This document shows, piece by piece, positions 1 through 5,625 of a stretch of 5,851 bases of DNA. Where the stretch lies: contig CAZGHH010000041.1 of assembly GCA_964525485.1 (NCBI GenBank), positions 1 through 5,851 on the forward strand. The letters are read 5' to 3'. Numbering within the stretch: position 1 is the stretch's first letter; each line of letters opens with the position of its first letter. Source of the DNA: DAONBD01 sp964525485 (GTDB taxonomy: Bacteria; Patescibacteriota; Gracilibacteria; UBA1369; LOWO2-01-FULL-3). Below the pieces are notes generated by a model, which made no database searches, had not been told where the DNA came from, and saw nothing but the letters and a program-made list of their open reading frames with translations. The translations under genes and the position numbers were made by a program.

Positions 1-17
1 TTTAAAAAAAATAATAG

Positions 18-1298
18 ATGGAAATTTTTGTGCTTGTAATATTAACTTTGCTTAACGGACTTTTTTCGTTGTCTGAAATTGCGTTTGTTTCCGTTAAAAA
101 ATATAGATTGGAAAAAATTGCTTCTAACGGAAATAAAAATGTACAAATAGTATTGGATTTGCTTAAGACTCCTGAAGCTTTTCTCTCTTCGGTACAGGTT
201 GGAATTACATTAATAGGTATTATTGCCGGTGCTTACGGAGGTGCCACTCTTACCGAGGATTTAGTTCCTTATGTTGCTCGTATTCCTGTGCTTGGTGAAT
301 ATGCTTATGGGATTTCTTTTGTTTTTATAGTTGCTTTAATTACATATTTTACAATTGTTTTTGGAGAGTTGTTGCCGAAAACTATTGCATTAAACTATTC
401 CGAGAAAATCGCTTTGGCGATGGCGAGGTTTATTAAGATATTTTCCACTCTTACATATCCTTTTGTAAAACTTCTTTCTTTCTCAACAAAGTTAGTTGCG
501 AATACATTCGGTATTAAAAAAGATAGAGCCGAGGATTTAAGTGAAGATGAATTAAAATATATTTTAAAGGTAGCTGGTAAGCAGGGAGTTTTGGAAAAAG
601 AGGAAACTCAAATGCATCAAAATATTTTCTTTTTTTCAGATCAAAAAGCAAAAAATTTACATACTCCGGCGAGTGATATTGAGTGGATTGATATAAATCA
701 TTCAATTGAAGATATTGAGAGGCAGATAAAGGAAAGTCCCTATTCTAAGTTCCCGATATGCGACGGGACTCTGGATAATATAAAAGGGATTATTACTGCT
801 GAGGATTTTTTTGAAAGAAGAAGGCAGAAAAGATTTTCAATTAAAAGAATTTTGAACGAGGCGATATTTATTCCTGAAAATATGAACGCTTTCGATATTT
901 TGAAGGTGTTTAAAAAACATAAACAATATGTTGGGATGGTGGTGGATGAGTTTGGTGAAGTGGAGGGGATTATTACTATTCATGATTTGATAGAGGCTAT
1001 TATGGGGGATTTGCCGGATGAGGAGGATGAGTTTGATCCAGAGGTTGTAAAACGTGATGATGGCTCTTTTTTGATTGATGGTGCTATTCAAATCCATCAA
1101 TTAAATCGTACTTTTGGGGCTAAAATTTTTAATGAGAAATCTGTTGATTATACGACTTTGGCCGGTTTTATAATTTGTCATTTACAGGAACTTCCGAAGA
1201 CGGGTGATAGATTTGAATATAAAGGACTCTCTTTTGAAATCGTTGATTTGGATGGAAGGAGAATCGATAAAGTTTTAATAAATAAGGGGAAACTTTAA
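18..1298 (+). CDS. CorC/HlyC family (CNNM-CBS) membrane transporter-like protein
   Basis: The 426-residue protein has the full order of the HlyC/CorC (TlyC/CNNM) family. An N-terminal DUF21/CNNM membrane domain covers about residues 1-165, with hydrophobic segments near 3-24, 55-77, 95-118 and 132-162. It contains the start motif LNGLFSLSEIAF (12-23) and the family hallmark GELLPK (116-121). A tandem CBS pair follows at about 210-331, with VDEFGEVEGIITIHDLIEAI (309-328) closing the second CBS, and a CorC_HlyC C-terminal domain at about 343-424. Family members such as CorC, MpfA and the CNNM proteins are linked to Mg2+/divalent-cation export or homeostasis; the CBS pair senses nucleotide/Mg2+ in the cytoplasm. 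The haemolysin label is historical. Length is normal for the family. An in-frame TAG lies directly before the ATG, so this is the first possible start; no Shine-Dalgarno is visible. The exact ion is inferred. Confidence 0.93.
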   Translation: MEIFVLVILTLLNGLFSLSEIAFVSVKKYRLEKIASNGNKNVQIVLDLLKTPEAFLSSVQVGITLIGIIAGAYGGATLTEDLVPYVARIPVLGEYAYGISFVFIVALITYFTIVFGELLPKTIALNYSEKIALAMARFIKIFSTLTYPFVKLLSFSTKLVANTFGIKKDRAEDLSEDELKYILKVAGKQGVLEKEETQMHQNIFFFSDQKAKNLHTPASDIEWIDINHSIEDIERQIKESPYSKFPICDGTLDNIKGIITAEDFFERRRQKRFSIKRILNEAIFIPENMNAFDILKVFKKHKQYVGMVVDEFGEVEGIITIHDLIEAIMGDLPDEEDEFDPEVVKRDDGSFLIDGAIQIHQLNRTFGAKIFNEKSVDYTTLAGFIICHLQELPKTGDRFEYKGLSFEIVDLDGRRIDKVLINKGKL

Positions 1299-1304
1299 CT
1301 TGCA

Positions 1305-1333
1305 TTGGAAAAATGTTTCAGGCGTGGTATTTT
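1305..1333 (+). promoter_or_regulatory. candidate promoter for the coiled-coil gene
   Basis: TTGGAA (1305-1310) and TATTTT (1328-1333) are separated by 17 bases, and a TGG extended -10 element precedes the second box. Each box matches the sigma70 consensus at 4 of 6 positions. The site lies between the stop of the CNNM gene and the ATG at 1367. It would allow separate transcription, although the 68-base gap also permits readthrough. This is pattern matching only, in A/T-rich DNA. Confidence 0.3.
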
Positions 1334-1366
1334 CTTCACACTTGATTTTCATTAACCCTCAAAACT

Positions 1367-1774
1367 ATGATTCAGGATCAGATATCGTTGATGTTGCAGG
1401 AAATTGCAAAATTAAAAGAGAAATTGAAAGAAATAAAAAAGGATATAAAGCTCGAAGAAAGGATCGAAAGTGAGCAGTACGAAGAATTAAAAAAAGCTTT
1501 GAAGGAGATGAAGGCGCAGGTGAAAGATTTCGAAGAACAAGAGATGGCGGAACTTCGCAAAGAAGAGTCTTATGCGAAATTAAAAGAGCTGAAAATGAAG
1601 GCTGAGGAGGATATTGCCACAGCGAATGAAAAACTTTTCAAGGCTATCTCACAGTTGCCGCCGAAACCTTTTGAGATGAACGTGGATCTCGAGGCCGGAC
1701 CTGTGAGAGTGCAGGTGATTCCTGATATGAGAATTTTCTTGAATGGAAAAGAAGAGAAGAAGAGGACGGCGTAG
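1367..1774 (+). CDS. small charged coiled-coil protein, function unknown
   Basis: This 135-residue protein belongs to no family I can name. Residues 1-95 are almost entirely K/E-rich amphipathic helix with hydrophobic residues at heptad-like spacing (for example LMLQEIAKLKEKLKEI, 8-23), so a coiled coil or helical hairpin is likely. After a QLPPKPF hinge (96-102), residues 103-127 are predicted to be beta strand (FEMNVDLEAGPVRVQVIP, then MRIFLNG), and a basic tail ends the protein. There is no signal peptide, membrane segment or cysteine, so it is probably cytosolic. An in-frame TGA at 1343 bounds the ORF; ATG 1367 is the first ATG, and ATG 1391 (Met9) is an alternative. No Shine-Dalgarno is visible. 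The gene is followed by a terminator hairpin and converges on DUF4349. A structural or oligomerising role is a guess. Confidence 0.75.
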   Translation: MIQDQISLMLQEIAKLKEKLKEIKKDIKLEERIESEQYEELKKALKEMKAQVKDFEEQEMAELRKEESYAKLKELKMKAEEDIATANEKLFKAISQLPPKPFEMNVDLEAGPVRVQVIPDMRIFLNGKEEKKRTA

Positions 1775-1854
1775 GTTTGTGAAAGTTTTGTCTATAAATT
1801 GAAAATCGTGAATTGATGGCTGTGTTTTAGTTAATTTTTAAAAATTTATACAGA

Positions 1855-1882
1855 AAAAGCTCCCCGATCACGAGGAGCTTTT
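1855..1882. terminator. bidirectional intrinsic terminator between convergent genes
   Basis: A perfect 9-bp stem, AAAAGCTCC (1855-1863) with GGAGCTTTT (1874-1882), is topped by a further CG/CG pair (1865-1866 with 1871-1872) around the tetraloop ATCA, after one C/A mismatch. The T-run follows the GC stem on both strands (GGAGCTTTT on plus, GGAGCTTTTTCTG on minus). It can therefore end the coiled-coil transcript and the DUF4349 transcript. It sits 80 bases after the first gene's stop and 13 bases beyond the second's, exactly where a shared terminator is expected. A/T palindromes flank it at 1833-1846 and 1882-1898. Confidence 0.85.
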
Positions 1883-1895
1883 AAATTTCAAAAAT

Positions 1896-2828
1896 TTATT
1901 TCTTTTTTCTCCAATGTTTCCAGAGTTTACGGACGACCCATGTGAGGATGCCCAAGACTGCGATCACCGGAATGTAAACGACCAACCATATCAGTCCGTT
2001 CACGACCCCCTGTCCAGTGCCGAGGAGTGATCGGAATGCATCTTTCATAATTGCGATCGGTTTCCATTGATTGCCTTCATCTACTATCGGGAGCTTTGAA
2101 GGATCTGTGGATAGATATACTGTCAAACTCGACATGTCGACGCTTTCTTTGAGATATTTCATTCGACCTTCGATCATTTCGATCTGTCCGCGGACATTCA
2201 TCAATTCTCTTTGTACCGCTAGTACATCCTCGATTTTGTATGCATCTTTCATGATTGCTAGAAATTGTTCTTCGGTTGCTTTGAGATTTTTTAATTGAGA
2301 ATCGAGGTCCGTGTATTGTTCTGTGATGTCTTGTCCGGAGATGTTTTGGCTTTGAATTTCACCGAGTGTTTTTACGTATTCTATTGTTGTATCAAAAATT
2401 TTTGATGGAACTCTTATCGTGACCGAACCGTCAACTGAAAGATCTGATTTATCTATATTTGTGTTTACTACAAATCCTCCATTTTTTTCCGCGTAATCTG
2501 TGATCGTTTTTGCTGAAGTTGGAACGTTTTCAACTCTCATTGATACGTATCCTGTTTTAATAATCATTCTCTCCTGAGAATCTTGCGCTGAAATATCTGC
2601 GTCACCTCCTCTTTGATAGCTCTCTTCGTATGCAATATTCATTGTTTTTGTATTGTATCCCATGTCTGAAGCCGGCATGGCTGCAATTGCAGAACTTCCG
2701 GAGTAATCCGCTTCGTATGAATATTTTTCTCCAATTGGAGATATCCCGATTGCAAAAAGAATGCTACCAATCAATACAATCAGTGATACAATTACGACCC
2801 ATGGTTTGATTTGCCAATGTTTTTTCAT
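1896..2828 (-). CDS. DUF4349 domain-containing membrane protein
   Basis: Read from the ATG at 2828, the protein has 310 residues. An N-terminal membrane anchor (about 9-29, VVIVSLIVLIGSILFAIG) precedes a low-complexity outer linker (30-85). The DUF4349 domain follows at about 86-240 (ERMIIKTGYVSMRVENV, GSVTIRVPSKIFD, GQDITEQYTDLDSQLKNLKA, VLAVQRELMNVRGQIEMIEG), including a helical hairpin at about 165-230. A second membrane helix lies at about 277-298, then a basic cytoplasmic tail (RKLWKHWRKKK). This layout is typical of the family, whose function is unknown; it is often annotated as a putative lipoprotein, but there is no lipobox or cysteine here. The frame stays open to an ATG at 2963, adding 45 residues before the anchor. 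I reject that start because the extension is not family-like and a candidate promoter lies inside it. No Shine-Dalgarno precedes 2828. Confidence 0.9.
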   Translation of the reverse strand: MKKHWQIKPWVVIVSLIVLIGSILFAIGISPIGEKYSYEADYSGSSAIAAMPASDMGYNTKTMNIAYEESYQRGGDADISAQDSQERMIIKTGYVSMRVENVPTSAKTITDYAEKNGGFVVNTNIDKSDLSVDGSVTIRVPSKIFDTTIEYVKTLGEIQSQNISGQDITEQYTDLDSQLKNLKATEEQFLAIMKDAYKIEDVLAVQRELMNVRGQIEMIEGRMKYLKESVDMSSLTVYLSTDPSKLPIVDEGNQWKPIAIMKDAFRSLLGTGQGVVNGLIWLVVYIPVIAVLGILTWVVRKLWKHWRKKK

Positions 2829-2891
2829 AGTGATTTGGGTAAATGGAAATAAAGTTGTTTGATAGTGCGCTGAATGAAAAGCGCGTTTTTC

Positions 2892-2920
2892 ATCATATAT
2901 CAAAAAACGTTGTTCAACAA
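2892..2920 (-). promoter_or_regulatory. candidate promoter for the DUF4349 gene
   Basis: On the minus strand, TTGTTG (2920-2915) and TATGAT (2897-2892, 5 of 6 to TATAAT) are spaced by exactly 17 bases. Transcription would begin near 2885, leaving an untranslated leader of about 57 bases before the ATG at 2828. The -35 box is only 3 of 6 and overlaps the small palindrome TTGTTGAACAA. The position supports the 2828 start over 2963. Predicted only. Confidence 0.4.
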
Positions 2921-3077
2921 ATACTTGTTTGAATGTAGAACTTGGCGGTGTTTTGTAAAGCAAAATGTGTCACCAAAAGAGATGTCGTCCTTGACCCGCC
3001 TAACCCATTTGCGGGGCAACGCTAAAGAAGTCACTGATTTCGTTTGATTAAATTGTGAAAATTCCATATGCTGACGA

Positions 3078-3106
3078 TTGATAAGTTGCGGTTTTAATAC
3101 TATACA
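3078..3106 (+). promoter_or_regulatory. candidate promoter for the membrane-protein/peroxiredoxin unit
   Basis: TTGATA (3078-3083, 5 of 6 to TTGACA) and TATACA (3101-3106, 4 of 6 to TATAAT) are 17 bases apart. This is the best sigma70-like pair in the intergenic region. Transcription would start around 3113, giving a leader of about 65 bases before ATG 3178. The imperfect 19-base palindrome ACTATACAACTGATACAGT (3099-3117, 6 of 9 pairs) overlaps the -10 box and start point. It contains the exact inverted repeat ACTG-ATA-CAGT and could be an operator, but that is speculative. Confidence 0.45.
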
Positions 3107-3169
3107 ACTGATACAGTCAAAAAAATTGCGAATGCCCTCGGCGTTTTGATTGATGATTTAATAAAATAA
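3098..3169 (+). pseudogene. C-terminal remnant of an XRE/Cro-CI-type HTH regulator
   Basis: From 3110 to the TAA at 3167-3169 the sequence translates as DTVKKIANALGVLIDDLIK followed by stop. This closely resembles the last helices of small HTH_3 (XRE family) repressors, whose domains typically end in a pattern like 'P-x-x-D-T-V/L-K-K-I-A-x-A-L-G-V-S-x-D-D-L' near the stop codon. Upstream the frame is closed by TAA at 3095-3097 and there is no start codon in the open part. Other frames up to 2830 show no recognisable HTH N-terminus, so the rest of the gene appears deleted or decayed beyond recognition. It lies in the predicted leader of the downstream gene and is not expected to be translated. 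The match rests on about 19 residues, so chance cannot be fully excluded. Confidence 0.55.
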
Positions 3170-3177
3170 TCTCTAAT

Positions 3178-4719
3178 ATGATGAAAAAAAAAGTTATTGT
3201 TATTTTAGGACTCGTTTTATTGTTGGGCGGAGTTTGGTTTTTATTTGGGAAAAACATAATTGGAGGAGATTCGAGCAAAGAAGAAAAAAATGTAGAAAGT
3301 ACATATAATCTTTCTAAAGAATATTTAGCGTTGCGTTATCGTACCGATAATCTTTTAATTAATGCTAAGGAATATGCTGACTATTCAAGTTGGGATAAAA
3401 ATATGACAGTCTTAATTAGAGACTGGGAAAATTTAGGCAAAAAGTCAGAAAAACTGGAAGAGTCTGCTAAGAAAACTGCAGAAATGGCCTTAAATAATTT
3501 TAAGCCGATTCAAACGGCTCAAGCCTATTCAGCTAAAGAAATAAGTGATATTTATGATAAAGCACCAAAATTTAAAGGAATTGCCACTCTCGCTAAACAT
3601 TTGGGAGTGGACGCCAAAAAAGCTCAGCTTATTCTAAATCAGGCGCAAGATGAAACTACGGCACAGGGCTGGACTGAAGCCGGAGATTCTCTTCAGAAAT
3701 TGGAAACTTCGGCCGTAGTTATAAAAGATGGTTGTAAGGTAGTTGGTTATGTGGGAGGGGTAGTTATAACTGCTGGGGCGGCAGGAGGATTTGCAGCTGT
3801 GGGAACATTAACTCAAGTCACAACAGTGGTTGCGGGAGTAGATTTGGCATTGGAAGTTACAGAAGATGGAGCCCAAATTGCTTTTGGAGGTAAAAATAAA
3901 GTGTCCTCTTTTGTTAAAGATGTGAGAACCGTGACTGAACCGATTGCAAACGTTTTAACAATCACCAATGTTCCCAGTAATCTTGGAACGGCTTTTGGCA
4001 AATTCGATAGTGTGATGGTTGGATTGGAACAATTTAGAGAATCAGCTCAAGAAGGAAAAGTGGTGGGAGTGGATCTAAGAAACTTTGAATATCATCCGCC
4101 TTTTCAAGTTATAAAGAAAACGAAATATCCGGGGACAGTTACGGTCGCGGAAATGGAAAAAGCTGAAGTAGAAGAATGGCTTAAAAGTCTTAATAAAGAG
4201 TATAAGCCGACGACTCAAGAAGAAGTGGAAGAATTTTTGCAAAGTCCAACTAAAGAAATCGCACAAGAAAAAATAGTTGAGGAAAAAGAAGTAGTTAAAG
4301 AAAGAACTATAAATACAGATAAGACTCAAAATCAGATTTATAAGATTGTTAATGTAAGCCAATCGTCTTACATGATGGATGCCTGTCTTTCTTCAACTTG
4401 TTGGGACGACCTGAATGCTAATCCGGCAGAAGATAGAGATTTGGGGGGAATTTATACTATGGGCAAGGTTTTTGCCAATGGAGAAAGTTTAAGAAGCGGA
4501 TTTCGTCTATCAGACGTAAAAGCCTCCGGTAAATTAAAAGAGACATCAGCCAATAGTTACAAAATCACTATTTATTTGGCAATAGCACCTTTTGAAGGAC
4601 CAAAACATACAACAATTAATTATGGTACTTGGTTGAGTGAATCGATAGAAATTGAGGCAAATTATGGAGATGAACCGGTGATTGAATGGGATGGAACCAG
4701 CTTAAAACAAGTTCAATAG
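3178..4719 (+). CDS. membrane-anchored extracytoplasmic protein, family not recognised
   Basis: This 513-residue protein starts with MMKKK and a hydrophobic helix (6-24), either an uncleaved anchor or a signal peptide without a lipobox. Residues 40-180 are mostly helical and charged. A Gly/Ala/Val-rich hydrophobic stretch at 188-223 (VVGYVGGVVITAGAAGGF, then TTVVAGVDLALEV) could be a membrane-inserting hairpin or a buried glycine-zipper segment. A Lys/Glu-rich segment (325-382, including EIAQEKIVEEKEVVKE) looks like a stalk. It leads to a beta-rich C-terminal domain (about 387-513) with two close cysteines, Cys403 and Cys408, that could form a disulfide outside the cell. ATG 3178 is the first start after an in-frame TGA at 3154; the second ATG at 3181 is equally possible. 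The gene is followed by another anchored protein 40 bases on. I can name no function. Confidence 0.85.
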   Translation: MMKKKVIVILGLVLLLGGVWFLFGKNIIGGDSSKEEKNVESTYNLSKEYLALRYRTDNLLINAKEYADYSSWDKNMTVLIRDWENLGKKSEKLEESAKKTAEMALNNFKPIQTAQAYSAKEISDIYDKAPKFKGIATLAKHLGVDAKKAQLILNQAQDETTAQGWTEAGDSLQKLETSAVVIKDGCKVVGYVGGVVITAGAAGGFAAVGTLTQVTTVVAGVDLALEVTEDGAQIAFGGKNKVSSFVKDVRTVTEPIANVLTITNVPSNLGTAFGKFDSVMVGLEQFRESAQEGKVVGVDLRNFEYHPPFQVIKKTKYPGTVTVAEMEKAEVEEWLKSLNKEYKPTTQEEVEEFLQSPTKEIAQEKIVEEKEVVKERTINTDKTQNQIYKIVNVSQSSYMMDACLSSTCWDDLNANPAEDRDLGGIYTMGKVFANGESLRSGFRLSDVKASGKLKETSANSYKITIYLAIAPFEGPKHTTINYGTWLSESIEIEANYGDEPVIEWDGTSLKQVQ

Positions 4720-4759
4720 TTTTAATATAAATAAAGGAATAATAAGAATCAAAAAAAAT

Positions 4760-5602
4760 ATGAACAAAAAAACAACAATAATCACACTTGTACTGATATT
4801 GATTTTACTAATCTTCGGATTTTTCATATTTAGGTCCAGGTCCGAGACAACCGACAATTCGAAAGCGACGGCTAACAATCCGACCGTTTTACAGAGGGAC
4901 GAAAAAGAACCTAACTTTTTACTGGACGGATTTCCGATTGATAAAGTGCCACTATATAAAATGGATAAAATCAGTTCCAGTAAAATTTTTGTCAACACCG
5001 ATCCAAAAAATATATCCGAGTTTAATGAAACTAAATTTGCTTATTTCAATGTAGTTCTTGAGACAAATGCCAGTAAGGAAGAATTTTTAAACTATTACAA
5101 AAAGTTGTTTGAAAGCCCGATTACCGATGAGTATGAAAATGAAAATATGGTTAAGGGAAAAATAGGGGAATACAAGGTCTCGGCAGCTCATTATGAGTCG
5201 GGTAATAACGGCTATATTCAAGTGCATTTGCCAGATTATGCCGATGAAAGTCTAAATGAGTATTATATGGATTTTCCAAAAATAATTGAAGCAAACGAGG
5301 GTTTGGTTGAACATGAAAAATCTTACGGATTGCTAAATCAATCAGGTGGGCAGACGGAATACACAAAATATTTTACAGTCATCGACAGCGGAGATAAAAA
5401 CAATGACGGTAAGGACGATGTGGATGAGTTTTTGGTGCTTGAAACGAAATACAAAAATCAATTCCAAGAAAAAACCGAATATAGCTACGACGAAAAAACC
5501 GGAACGATGAAATGGCAAGATGGTGGTTACGATTCAACTCTGTCAATTTCTCGAGATCATGGTCGAATATATTTGATGTTAAGAAAAGGATTGGATAAAT
5601 AA
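4760..5602 (+). CDS. membrane-anchored extracytoplasmic protein with EF-hand-like Ca2+ loop, family not recognised
   Basis: The 280-residue protein has a short basic N-terminus (MNKK), a hydrophobic helix at about 5-24, then FRSR, and a linker to about residue 50. With no cysteine anywhere it is not a lipoprotein; it is probably anchored with its bulk outside. Residues 57-158 (FPIDKVPLYKMDK, YFNVVLETNASKEEFLNYYK, YIQVHLPDY) have the strand-helix-strand look of small domains seen in many anchored bacterial proteins, though I cannot name the family. A second part (171-277) carries DKNNDGKDDVDE at 212-223, matching the 12-residue EF-hand loop DxNxDGxxDxxE, with acidic or Asn ligands at 1, 3, 5, 9 and 12. 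Position 8 is Asp rather than the usual hydrophobic residue, and no second loop is present. No Shine-Dalgarno is well placed; AAAGGA at 4733-4738 is 21 bases from the ATG. Likely cotranscribed with both neighbours. Confidence 0.85.
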   Translation: MNKKTTIITLVLILILLIFGFFIFRSRSETTDNSKATANNPTVLQRDEKEPNFLLDGFPIDKVPLYKMDKISSSKIFVNTDPKNISEFNETKFAYFNVVLETNASKEEFLNYYKKLFESPITDEYENENMVKGKIGEYKVSAAHYESGNNGYIQVHLPDYADESLNEYYMDFPKIIEANEGLVEHEKSYGLLNQSGGQTEYTKYFTVIDSGDKNNDGKDDVDEFLVLETKYKNQFQEKTEYSYDEKTGTMKWQDGGYDSTLSISRDHGRIYLMLRKGLDK

Positions 5603-5625
5603 TTTTATTAATATAACAAAACAAT

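Larger units (their letters stand above)
2829..3177. other. divergent intergenic region, structured, no convincing intact gene
   Basis: This stretch of about 350 bases separates the minus-strand DUF4349 gene from the plus-strand membrane-protein gene. It holds candidate promoters for each side, an HTH-gene remnant, and two hairpin-capable segments. The first spans 2941-2979: CTT and GGTG pair with CACC and AAG, capped by TTTTG-taaag-CAAAA. The second is CCCGC (2995-2999) with GCGGG (3011-3015). A 7-bp inverted repeat ATGAAAA/TTTTCAT lies at 2874-2893. Its middle (about 2940-3020) appears richer in G/C than the flanks. One plus-strand frame is open from ATG 2874 to TGA 3047 (57 residues), and minus-strand frames are also open, but none resembles a protein I know. 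Confidence 0.6.

Noticed and set aside
188..223. Reading the Gly/Ala/Val-rich segment (residues 188-223 of the 513-residue protein) as proof of a pore-forming toxin.
   Set aside because: Hydrophobic glycine-rich stretches also occur in buried cores and anchors; no toxin family motif, immunity gene or secretion-system gene is present nearby.
514..1100. Minus-strand ORFs within the CNNM gene (514-705 and 837-1100).
   Set aside because: They are antisense to a well-supported CNNM-CBS gene and show no protein-like features.
2829..2963. N-terminal extension of the DUF4349 protein to an ATG at 2963 (45 extra residues).
   Set aside because: The extension precedes the membrane anchor, is not typical of the family, and contains the candidate promoter; MKKHW at 2828 is a natural start before the signal anchor.
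2874..3047. Plus-strand 57-residue ORF as a real gene.
   Set aside because: No recognisable domain, no ribosome binding site, overlap with other open frames, and a length that chance can produce; kept only as part of the island finding.
2857..3048. Direct repeat GTTTGAT (2857-2863 and 3042-3048) as target-site duplication of a small mobile element.
   Set aside because: Seven bases of A/T-rich sequence recur easily by chance, and no terminal inverted repeats or transposase traces lie between.
4075..4362. Minus-strand ORF rich in Phe, Leu and Ile.
   Set aside because: It is the antisense shadow of the Lys/Glu-rich stalk codons of the 513-residue protein, which read as Phe/Leu on the other strand.
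4733..4738. AAAGGA as a Shine-Dalgarno for the 280-residue protein.
   Set aside because: It lies 21 bases from the ATG, beyond useful spacing, and no alternative start codon fits it in frame.
4702..4998. Minus-strand 98-residue ORF with a hydrophobic end.
   Set aside because: The hydrophobic part is antisense to the intergenic A-run and to the Lys/Ile codons of the 280-residue protein's N-terminus; both plus-strand genes explain the region better.
5151..5624. Minus-strand ORFs opposite the 280-residue protein (5151-5366 and 5379-5624).
   Set aside because: Antisense shadows with no start context and no domain-like sequence.
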